Shown here: piece after piece, positions 1 to 6,833 of the stretch
Layout: every line of letters starts with the position of its first letter
Numbering within the stretch: the stretch's first letter is position 1
Assembly: GCA_028293805.1 (NCBI GenBank)
Contig: JAQGOC010000023.1
Location: forward strand, 1-39,539
DNA length: 39,539 bases
Direction of reading: 5' to 3'
From: Gammaproteobacteria bacterium
GTDB taxonomy: Bacteria > Pseudomonadota > Gammaproteobacteria > Steroidobacterales > Steroidobacteraceae
The notes under the pieces: generated by a model
What the model saw: the letters and a program-made list of their open reading frames with translations, nothing else
Database searches by the model: none
Told to the model about the DNA's origin: nothing
Made by a program: the position numbers and the translations under genes

Positions 1-41
1 CCCTTGCAGCGCAGGGCAAGCCCGAAGAATCGGGGAGTTAA
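1..41 (+). CDS. tssB: TssB (VipA) sheath protein, C-terminal end only
   Basis: Only the last 12 codons and the TAA stop (39-41) of an open frame entering from the left edge are visible; the peptide ends LAAQGKPEESGS. The frame stops 3 bp before the tssC start. In T6SS loci the gene directly before tssC is almost always tssB, the small subunit of the contractile sheath, and a short charged, Gly/Ser-rich tail suits that family. Identity therefore rests on position rather than on domain evidence. Confidence 0.6.
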   Translation, partial: LAAQGKPEESGS

Positions 42-44
42 GTC

Positions 45-1532
45 ATGGCCGAATCCAAGCAGGCAACCGAAACGGCAGCGGGCGTCGAGGCGGACCAGTT
101 CTCCGCGCTGCTGCAGAAGCAATTCAAACCCAAGACCGATCGTGCGCGCTCCGAAGTGGAACGCGCCGTACAGACGCTCGCCGAGCAGGCGCTGCGCGAG
201 ACGGCTGTCGTTTCCGACGATGTGATCGGGACGATCAAGGCGATCATCGCCGAGATCGACAAGAAGCTCTCGGATCAGGTCAACCTCATCCTGCACAGCG
301 AGCGTTTTCAGCAGGTGGAGAGCGCCTGGCGGGGACTTCACTATCTCGTCAACAACACCGAGACGGACGAGATGCTGAAGATCCGCGTCATGAACATCTC
401 GAAGAAGGATCTCGGCAAAACGCTCAAGAAATACAAGGGCGCCGCCTGGGACCAGAGCCCGCTCTTCAAGAAGGTGTACGAGCAGGAATACGGGCAGCTT
501 GGCGGTGAGCCGTACGGATGCCTCGTAGGGGACTACTACTTCGACCACACGCCGGGCGACGTCGAGCTGCTGGGCCAGATGGCGCAGACCGCCGCAGCCT
601 CGCATGCGCCCTTCATCGCGGGCGCCGGTCCCTCCCTCATGGGAATGGACTCGTGGCAGGAGCTCGCGAACCCGCGCGACCTGGCCAAGATATTCGGGGC
701 GCCGGATTACGCGGCGTGGCGTTCCCTGCGCGAATCGGATGATGCCAAGTACGTCGGGCTTGCGGTGCCGCGCTTCCTGGCACGGCTGCCGTATGGCGCC
801 AAGACGAATCCGGTCGAGGAATTCGACTTCGAGGAGGAGACCTCGGGCGGGGATTCGCGCAGCTACTCCTGGGCGAATTCGGCCTATGCAATGGCCGTGA
901 ACGTCAATCGCTCCTTCAAGCAATTCGGCTGGTGCACGTCCATCCGCGGCGTGGAGAACGGCGGCGCGGTCGAAGGGCTGCCGGTCCACACCTTTCCGAG
1001 CGACGACGGCGGCGTGGACATGAAATGTCCGACCGAAATCGCCATCAGCGACCGGCGCGAAGCCGAGCTCGCGAGCTGCGGCCTGATGCCCCTCATCCAC
1101 CGTAAGAACACCGACACGGCCGCGTTCATCGCGGCGCAGTCGCTGCAGAAGCCTTTCGAGTACATGGATCCGGATGCGACCGCGAACGCCCGGCTGGCAG
1201 CGCGCCTGCCGTATCTCTTCGCGAGCTGCCGGTTCGCGCACTATCTCAAGTGCATGGTGCGCGACAAGGTGGGCTCCTTCAAGGAGCGCGCGGATATGGA
1301 GCGCTACCTCTCGGATTGGATCATGAGCTACGTGATCCTCAATCCCGAGAGCGCCGGAGAAACCGCACGGGCGCAAAAACCGCTCGCGGGGGCCGAAGTG
1401 AAGGTGGAAGAAGTCGAAGGCAATCCGGGATACTACTCGGCGAAGTTCCACCTGCGGCCGCACTACCAGCTCGAGGGCGTGAATGTCTCGATGAGTCTGG
1501 TGTCGCGGTTGCCTTCGCAACGGGCGGGCTGA
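45..1532 (+). CDS. tssC: TssC (VipB), large contractile sheath subunit
   Basis: This 495-residue cytoplasmic protein polymerises with TssB into the contractile sheath around the Hcp tube. Length is normal for the family. Characteristic stretches are the RFLARLPYG segment near residue 245, the FPSDDGGVDMKCPTE block near residue 320 that leads into a conserved region ending HRKNTD, and a C-terminal part containing the HYLKCMVRD segment. The N-terminal ~45 residues form a predicted helix (QFSALLQKQF) in the area where ClpV is known to engage TssC in other systems. The ATG lies 3 bp after the preceding stop, implying translational coupling with tssB. No missing residues or frame breaks were seen. 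Confidence 0.97.
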   Translation: MAESKQATETAAGVEADQFSALLQKQFKPKTDRARSEVERAVQTLAEQALRETAVVSDDVIGTIKAIIAEIDKKLSDQVNLILHSERFQQVESAWRGLHYLVNNTETDEMLKIRVMNISKKDLGKTLKKYKGAAWDQSPLFKKVYEQEYGQLGGEPYGCLVGDYYFDHTPGDVELLGQMAQTAAASHAPFIAGAGPSLMGMDSWQELANPRDLAKIFGAPDYAAWRSLRESDDAKYVGLAVPRFLARLPYGAKTNPVEEFDFEEETSGGDSRSYSWANSAYAMAVNVNRSFKQFGWCTSIRGVENGGAVEGLPVHTFPSDDGGVDMKCPTEIAISDRREAELASCGLMPLIHRKNTDTAAFIAAQSLQKPFEYMDPDATANARLAARLPYLFASCRFAHYLKCMVRDKVGSFKERADMERYLSDWIMSYVILNPESAGETARAQKPLAGAEVKVEEVEGNPGYYSAKFHLRPHYQLEGVNVSMSLVSRLPSQRAG

Positions 1533-1620
1533 GCGGCACTTTATTCCAGGGCAACGGACGCGGCCCACACGGGGCGCACCAATAAGCAACAACGACCCAT
1601 CGTAGGTCAGGAGAGCGATT

Positions 1621-2109
1621 ATGGCAGTAGACATGTTTCTGGAGCTGGAAGGCATCAAGGGTGAAACGGTCGACAAGAGCTACAAGAGCAAGAACGCCAT
1701 CGATCTGCTCGCCTGGAGCTGGGGCATGTCCAACTCGGGCACGTTCCACCAGGGCGCGGGCGGCGGTGCGGGCAAGGCCAGCTTCCAGGATATTTCCGTC
1801 ACCAAGTACATCGATCTCGCATCGCCGAACCTGATGCTGTTTTGCGCGAACGGCAAGCACATCACCAAGGGCACGATCACGGTGCGCAAGGCCGGCGAGA
1901 ACCCGCTGGAATATCTGAAGATCTCCATCGACAACATCCTGGTGACCAGCTATTCGACGGGCGGCAGCGGCGGCGAGGATCGCCTCACGGAGAACGTGTC
2001 GCTCAACTTCGCCGGCGTGAAGGTCGAATACGCGCAGCAGGATGCGAAGGGCGGCAAGGCGGGCTCCAACGACTTTGGTTGGAACATCGCCCAGAACGCC
2101 ACGAAGTAG
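1621..2109 (+). CDS. hcp: Hcp (TssD) inner tube protein
   Basis: A 162-residue Hcp-family protein that forms the stacked hexameric rings of the expelled tube and can carry small effectors in its lumen. It opens with the family signature AVDMFLELEGIKGE, continues with a SWGMSN segment, and ends with the EYAQQDAKGGKAGSNDFGWN type of C-terminus found in Hcp1-like proteins. There is no C-terminal extension, so it is not an evolved Hcp. A strong AGGAGAG ribosome binding site lies at about 1609-1615, one of the better ones in the window, which fits the large amounts of Hcp a T6SS needs. A hairpin follows the stop codon. Confidence 0.97.
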   Translation: MAVDMFLELEGIKGETVDKSYKSKNAIDLLAWSWGMSNSGTFHQGAGGGAGKASFQDISVTKYIDLASPNLMLFCANGKHITKGTITVRKAGENPLEYLKISIDNILVTSYSTGGSGGEDRLTENVSLNFAGVKVEYAQQDAKGGKAGSNDFGWNIAQNATK

Positions 2110-2180
2110 CGGACCTGAGGGCCATGCGCCAACCCAACGGGGCGTGGCAGCGGGCCGATATACGGGCATGGACTGGCACC

Positions 2181-2202
2181 CGCCGCCGATTCATCGGCGG
2201 CG
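2181..2202 (+). terminator. GC-rich hairpin between hcp and tagJ (attenuator or 3' stabiliser)
   Basis: Perfect 10-base inverted repeat CGCCGCCGAT / ATCGGCGGCG around TC, realistically a 9-bp stem with a TTCA loop. It sits 71 bp after the hcp stop and 25 bp before tagJ. A weak T-run (GTTTTC) follows about 9 bases downstream, so it may end part of the transcripts after hcp or protect the hcp mRNA end. The function is inferred; the palindrome itself is seen directly. Confidence 0.45.
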
Positions 2203-2227
2203 CGGTAACCGTTTTCGTGAGTGAATC

Positions 2228-3025
2228 ATGACAGCTGCCGAGGACCGCTTCCGTCTGGGCGACTTGAAGGGTTGCCTGACGGAGCTGCAGAACGAAGTGC
2301 GCCGCCGGCCGGCCGACGCGAAGCTGCGGACTTTTCTCGCGCAGGTGCTCATTCTCACGGGCGACTGGGATCGTGCGCTGAACCAATTGACGGTGATGGG
2401 GGAGCTCGACGCCGGCGCACTGCATATGAAGCACGCCTACACCGCCGCGATCCAGTGCGAGCGGTTGCGGGCCGCGGTCTTCACGGGCGAGCGCTCGCCG
2501 CTGGTTTTCGGCGATCCGCAGCCGTGGATTGCGCTGCTCCTGCAGAGCCTTTCAGTGTCCGCCCAGGGGCGTGCGGAGCAAGCCGCCGCATTACGCGCAC
2601 AGGCGCTGGAGGAAGCTCCGGTCACAGCCGGTACGCTGAACGGAGAGCCGTTCGAGTGGCTCGCCGATGCCGATTCGCGCTTGGGTCCCGTTCTCGAAGT
2701 GCTTCTGAACGGCTCGTACTACTGGGTTCCGTTTGCCCGCATCCGCCGGATCGAATTCGAGAAGCCGGCCGATGCCCGCGATCTGGTGTGGATACCGGCA
2801 CAGTTCACCTGGAGCAACGCGGGCGAAGCCATGGGGTTCGTGCCCGTACGCTACCCGGGCTCCGAGCTCAGTGCCGATGATGCTGTGCGGATGTCTCGCA
2901 AGACAGAGTGGCAGGCCCTCGGAGATGAGGCCTTCGCCGGCCTCGGCCAGCGAATCCTGGCGACGAGCGCCACCGAGCTGGGTCTGCTGGAAGTGCGTGA
3001 AGTGACGCTCGACAGCGGCGGTTAG
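2228..3025 (+). CDS. tagJ: TagJ/ImpE accessory protein
   Basis: A 265-residue ImpE-family protein (SciE/TagJ). The N-terminal ~120 residues are TPR-like and helical (FRLGDLKGCLTELQNEVRRRPAD, then LRTFLAQVLILTGDWDRAL). The C-terminal half carries the conserved ImpE region with SRLGPVLEVLLNGSYYWVPF, and later RKTEWQALG and GQRILATSATELGLLEVRE. In Pseudomonas HsiE1/TagJ binds the N-terminus of TssB and influences ClpV-driven sheath recycling; it is present only in some T6SS subtypes. The start has no clear Shine-Dalgarno, so translation may be weak or coupled. It sits between hcp and tssE as in other ImpE-containing loci. Confidence 0.9.
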   Translation: MTAAEDRFRLGDLKGCLTELQNEVRRRPADAKLRTFLAQVLILTGDWDRALNQLTVMGELDAGALHMKHAYTAAIQCERLRAAVFTGERSPLVFGDPQPWIALLLQSLSVSAQGRAEQAAALRAQALEEAPVTAGTLNGEPFEWLADADSRLGPVLEVLLNGSYYWVPFARIRRIEFEKPADARDLVWIPAQFTWSNAGEAMGFVPVRYPGSELSADDAVRMSRKTEWQALGDEAFAGLGQRILATSATELGLLEVREVTLDSGG

Positions 3026-3076
3026 CCGCAGCCGGCGCCGCAGACTGCAGCGAACCAAGAGGCGTCAAAACCGGTC

Positions 3077-3865
3077 ATGGCAGAGCTCAGCCTGCGCGAA
3101 CGTCTGCAGCCGACACTTCTCGACCGCCTGGTCGACGACGAGCGGCTGCTGACGCTTTACGAGCTTACCGTGGCGCGCGCCGAGTTGCGCCGCCTGGGGC
3201 TGAGCGAATCGGAATTTGCCGCCATCGTCGCCGCCCAACACCTGCGTCCGGCCGGCGGGGACGGTACCCCGAAGACCACCGATACTGCCGGCGAAACGGC
3301 GTGTTGGCGTTTTGTTGCGCCCAGCGGACGCGTCAGTCTCGCGCTGCTCAAGGCGCTCGTGTTGAAACCTCCCGGAGCGCCTCAGGGCATCGCGCTGCAG
3401 AGCTTCTGCAACGTGGAAGCTCGCAACATCCTGAACGATACCGCGGAATCCGCGGACAGACGTTATGTGTCGATGCGGCGTTTGCGCGAGTGCGTGTATC
3501 GCGATCTCGCATCGTTGCTGAATTCGCTCAGCCTCGATGTCTCGGTCGATCTGACACGCTATCCGCACGTCCAGCGCTCCGTGCTCAACTATGGGATGCC
3601 GTCTCTTGCGGGCGTGTCCGCGGCAGCGGTCGATCCCGCCAAAACAGCGGCTGACATCGAGGAGGCCATCAAGCGGTTCGAACCGCGTCTCACGTCAGTG
3701 CATGTGTCCGCTGAAACGGGGCGCGCGCCCGGGGATGGACATAAGCTTTCTTTTCGCATCGACGCGGAGCTTTGGTGCCAGCCGGTGCCGCAACACCTCG
3801 TCCTGCGCACCCGCATCGACACCGAGTCGGGCGCCGTGACCCTCGCCGAAGCCGGCGCGAAGTAG
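3077..3865 (+). CDS. tssE: TssE baseplate wedge protein (gp25-like) with a large insertion
   Basis: Residues 1-22 (LRERLQPTLLDRLVDDE) and 133-262 (MRRLRECVYRDLASLLN, then YPHVQRSVLNYGMPSLAG, the FEPRL segment and the final FRIDAELWCQPVP) match the two ends of TssE, the gp25-like protein that links baseplate wedge and sheath. Usual TssE proteins are about 140-180 residues; this one is 262 because about residues 23-128 (3143-3460) are inserted between the N-terminal motif and the MRRLRE helix. The insertion is in frame, has ordinary composition and looks folded. The gp25 core appears intact, so the protein should function. It follows tagJ by 51 bp and precedes tssF by 16 bp. Confidence 0.92.
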   Translation: MAELSLRERLQPTLLDRLVDDERLLTLYELTVARAELRRLGLSESEFAAIVAAQHLRPAGGDGTPKTTDTAGETACWRFVAPSGRVSLALLKALVLKPPGAPQGIALQSFCNVEARNILNDTAESADRRYVSMRRLRECVYRDLASLLNSLSLDVSVDLTRYPHVQRSVLNYGMPSLAGVSAAAVDPAKTAADIEEAIKRFEPRLTSVHVSAETGRAPGDGHKLSFRIDAELWCQPVPQHLVLRTRIDTESGAVTLAEAGAK

Positions 3866-3881
3866 CCGAGCGACCGTTCCC

Positions 3882-5756
3882 ATGGATCCACGCATTCTCG
3901 AGTACTACAACCGCGAGCTGCAGTTCATGCGTGAGATGGGCGCGGAATTCGCCGAAGCCTATCCCCGGATCGCCGCCCGCCTGGGACTCGAGGGCCTGGA
4001 ATGCGCCGATCCGTATGTCGAGCGGCTGCTGGAGGGCTTCGCCTTCCTGGCCGCCCGCGTGCAGCTGAAGCTTGACGCGCGCCATCCGGACTTCACCCAG
4101 CATCTTCTCGAGATCGTCTATCCCCACTTTCTCTGTCCGGTGCCGTCCTGCGCGATCGTCGAATTCGCTCCCGACCTGAAGGAGGAATCACTGTTGACGG
4201 GGCAGGTGATTCGCAGAGGCGCGAGCCTGCGCACGCCGCTCGCGAAAGGCGATCGCACCTCGTGTGAGTTTCGCACCGCGCACGATGTGACCCTCTGGCC
4301 GCTCGCGGTCACCGAGGCGAAGTATCTCTCGGGCTCCGGCGCACTCGCGACGCAGGGAATTCAGACAGATGGCCGCGCGCGCACGGCGATTCGCCTGCGT
4401 TTGAAGGCTGCGCCCGGTGTGAGCATCAAGGCGCTGCCGCTGGACTCCCTGACATTCTTCTTGAAGGCGACCGCCGATATTACGCATCGCCTGCACGAGC
4501 AGGTCATCGCCGACTGTGTGGGGTTCTACGTCCGGTCCACCGGCAAGGCGGCGCCCGTGCACTTCCGGCCCGCGTCCAGTGTCAGACAGGTGGGGCTCGA
4601 GGACACCGAGGCGCTGCTGCCCGTCAGCCGCCGCAGCTTTCAGGGTTATCGGCTCCTGCAGGAGTACTTTGCTTTTCCGGAGCGCCTGCTGTTTTTCGCG
4701 CTCGATGACCTGCGCGGCGCCATTCAGGCCTGCGAAGGCGACGAAGTGGAGATCTATCTGGCCATGAGCCGCGCGCAGCCGGGGCTCGAGAACGCGCTCG
4801 ACGCCAGTCATTTCCGCCTGTATTGCGCGCCGGCCGTGAACTTGTTCGCACGCGCGGCCGATCGCATTCACGTCAACAGCTTCGACACGGAGCATCATCT
4901 GCTCGCCGACCGCAATCGGCCCATGGATTTCGAGATCTTCAGCCTCGAGAAGCTGCAAGCGGTGGGCATGGGCGGGGAGACGACCGCGGAAGTTCTGCCG
5001 TTCTATTCGACGGACCACCGTACCGACCCGCGCGCTGCGGCTCTTTACTACACGCTGCAACGGCGGCCGCGCATGCTTTCGGCGCGCCAACAGCAAAGCG
5101 GCGCCCGCACGGGCTACGCTGGTACGGAATGTTTCATTTCCCTGGTGGACAGCGCCCAACGGCAGGTTACAGGGGAGATCCGTCAGATCGACGCGCAGGT
5201 CTGGTGCAGCAACCGCGATCTGCCCATTCAGCTCGCCATGGGACAGGGCCGCACCGACTTCCTGATCGAAGGCGGCGTGCCTGTTGAAACGGTGAGCTGT
5301 ATCGCTGGGCCCAGCTACCCGCGCAGCTCGCCCGCCTTCGGGGATACGGCGTGGAAGCTGATCAGTCATCTGTCGCTCAATTACCTGTCGCTCGTGGACC
5401 AGTCTCCGGAAGCCGGAGCGCAGATGTTGCGCGACATGCTCATGCTGTACGCCGACCCGAACGATTCCGCCGCTGCACGCCAGATCGACGGGGTGCGCAG
5501 CGTGAGCTACCAGCCCGTCGTCAGGCGCATGCCCATCGCCGGACCGATCAGCTATGGCCGCGGGCTCGAGATTTCTTTGACATTCGACGATGCCGCTTTT
5601 GCAGGCTCCGGCATCTTGTCGCTCGGCGGCGTGCTCGATCGGTTCTTCGCCCGGTACGTTTCCATCAACTCATTTGCGCAGACGCGGATCCAGTCCGCGA
5701 CGCGCGGGGACATCAAGACATGGCCGGTGCGAACGGGCAGCCGCCAGATCATCTGA
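3882..5756 (+). CDS. tssF: TssF (ImpG/VasA) baseplate subunit
   Basis: A 624-residue protein beginning with the classic TssF N-terminus (MDPRILEYYNRELQFMREMG, then FAEAYPRIAARLGL and CADPYVERLLEGFAFLAARV). TssF forms the body of each baseplate wedge with TssG, TssE and TssK and docks on the VgrG hub. Other family landmarks are HPDFTQHLLEIVYPHFL, EYFAFPERLLFF near residue 265 and GRGLEISLTFDD near the end. Length is typical. The final 37 bp overlap the start of tssG, a common arrangement for these co-assembling subunits. Confidence 0.97.
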   Translation: MDPRILEYYNRELQFMREMGAEFAEAYPRIAARLGLEGLECADPYVERLLEGFAFLAARVQLKLDARHPDFTQHLLEIVYPHFLCPVPSCAIVEFAPDLKEESLLTGQVIRRGASLRTPLAKGDRTSCEFRTAHDVTLWPLAVTEAKYLSGSGALATQGIQTDGRARTAIRLRLKAAPGVSIKALPLDSLTFFLKATADITHRLHEQVIADCVGFYVRSTGKAAPVHFRPASSVRQVGLEDTEALLPVSRRSFQGYRLLQEYFAFPERLLFFALDDLRGAIQACEGDEVEIYLAMSRAQPGLENALDASHFRLYCAPAVNLFARAADRIHVNSFDTEHHLLADRNRPMDFEIFSLEKLQAVGMGGETTAEVLPFYSTDHRTDPRAAALYYTLQRRPRMLSARQQQSGARTGYAGTECFISLVDSAQRQVTGEIRQIDAQVWCSNRDLPIQLAMGQGRTDFLIEGGVPVETVSCIAGPSYPRSSPAFGDTAWKLISHLSLNYLSLVDQSPEAGAQMLRDMLMLYADPNDSAAARQIDGVRSVSYQPVVRRMPIAGPISYGRGLEISLTFDDAAFAGSGILSLGGVLDRFFARYVSINSFAQTRIQSATRGDIKTWPVRTGSRQII

Positions 5757-6775
5757 CGGCAGCGCGCCGGCCGACTGCGCTGGAGCAGCTCGCCGCTGAG
5801 CCGCACCGGTTCACGCTGTTCGCGGCTCTGCGCCTGCTGGAACAGAGCTTCGGCGCCCGGCCGCGCCTGGGCGAGGGACGCAAGGCCGCTGACGATGCGG
5901 TGCGCCTCGGACAGGCGCCGCATCTGGCGTTCGCGCCATCCGATGTGTGTGCGTTCGATGCGACGCAGGACGAGCGTGCGCGGCTGGAACAGTATTCCTT
6001 CGGCATGTTCGGTCCGAACGGCGTGCTGCCGCAGCACCTGACCGAGTACGCGTATGAATGGCGCCGCCAGCGCGAAGACGCCACTTTCGTCGATTTTCTC
6101 AATGCATTCCAACACCGTCTAGTCTCCCTTTTCTATCGCGCCTGGGCCAATGCGGATCCCGCAACGAGCTTCGACCGGCCCGAGAGCGATCGCTTCGCCA
6201 CGTATGTCGGCGCGCTGATCGGTCTTGCGCCCGAGTCGGCGCGCAACCGCGATGCCGCTCCCGACTTCGCGAAACTGAGCCGGGCGGGGCACCTCGGCCC
6301 GCAGATCCGCTCGGCGGAAGGCCTGGAGGTCATCCTCGCGGACTACTTCAGGCTGACGGTGGAGTTACGGCCGTTCGTGGGTGCATGGATGGAGGTGCCG
6401 GAGGCCCTGTACTGCCGGCTCGGCGGTCCCCGCGAGCTGGCCCTGCTGGGGAGCACGACGACCCTGGGCGGAGGCAGCTGGCAGTGCCAGCATAAATTCG
6501 AGCTCGTGCTCGGGCCGCTCACGCTCGCCAGCTTCAAGAATTTTCTTCCCGGAGCGCGCGGCCTGCAGGAGCTGCACGCGCTGGTACGGTTCTATACGAA
6601 TGACGAATGGACCTGGCAGCTGCGCCTTCTGTTGCGGGACGTGGAGGTTCCGGGCGTGCAGTTGGGTAAGACCGGACAGCTTGGCTGGACCACCTGGCTA
6701 GGCGGCCGGCGCACGACGGCGGATGACGTCCTCCTCCAGGAGCCGGTGTCCGTGCCGGCGGCGCGAGCAGCATGA
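5720..6775 (+). CDS. tssG: TssG (ImpH/VasB) baseplate subunit
   Basis: The reading frame is open further upstream inside tssF, but the ATG at 5720 gives a natural TssG beginning (MAGANGQPPDHL, then a helix with RFTLFAALRLLEQSFG) and a 351-residue protein of normal size. Landmarks are FGPNGVLPQHLTEYAYE, DFLNAFQHRLVSLFYRAW and LGGGSWQCQHKFEL near residue 250, all typical of TssG. Two copies of TssG bind one TssF in the wedge. It overlaps tssF by 37 bp, and the next gene, clpV, begins 58 bp later. Confidence 0.95.
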   Translation: MAGANGQPPDHLTAARRPTALEQLAAEPHRFTLFAALRLLEQSFGARPRLGEGRKAADDAVRLGQAPHLAFAPSDVCAFDATQDERARLEQYSFGMFGPNGVLPQHLTEYAYEWRRQREDATFVDFLNAFQHRLVSLFYRAWANADPATSFDRPESDRFATYVGALIGLAPESARNRDAAPDFAKLSRAGHLGPQIRSAEGLEVILADYFRLTVELRPFVGAWMEVPEALYCRLGGPRELALLGSTTTLGGGSWQCQHKFELVLGPLTLASFKNFLPGARGLQELHALVRFYTNDEWTWQLRLLLRDVEVPGVQLGKTGQLGWTTWLGGRRTTADDVLLQEPVSVPAARAA

Positions 6776-6833
6776 CGGCAACCGCCGGTCAAACGGCAAA
6801 CACCTGACAACTAGAGATACTGGGGCAAATTTT

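Noticed and set aside
1585-1611. Possible small hairpin GACC...GGTC ahead of the hcp ribosome binding site
   Set aside because: The stem is only four base pairs with a 7-base loop, below what would be expected to matter.
4188-5369. A 393-codon minus-strand frame within tssF
   Set aside because: Fully inside a well-supported gene, with no domain; a by-product of high GC content.
6804-6832. Possible promoter CTGACA-17-AAATTT before clpV
   Set aside because: The -10 element would end one base before the ATG, leaving no room for a transcribed ribosome binding site; the match is poor.
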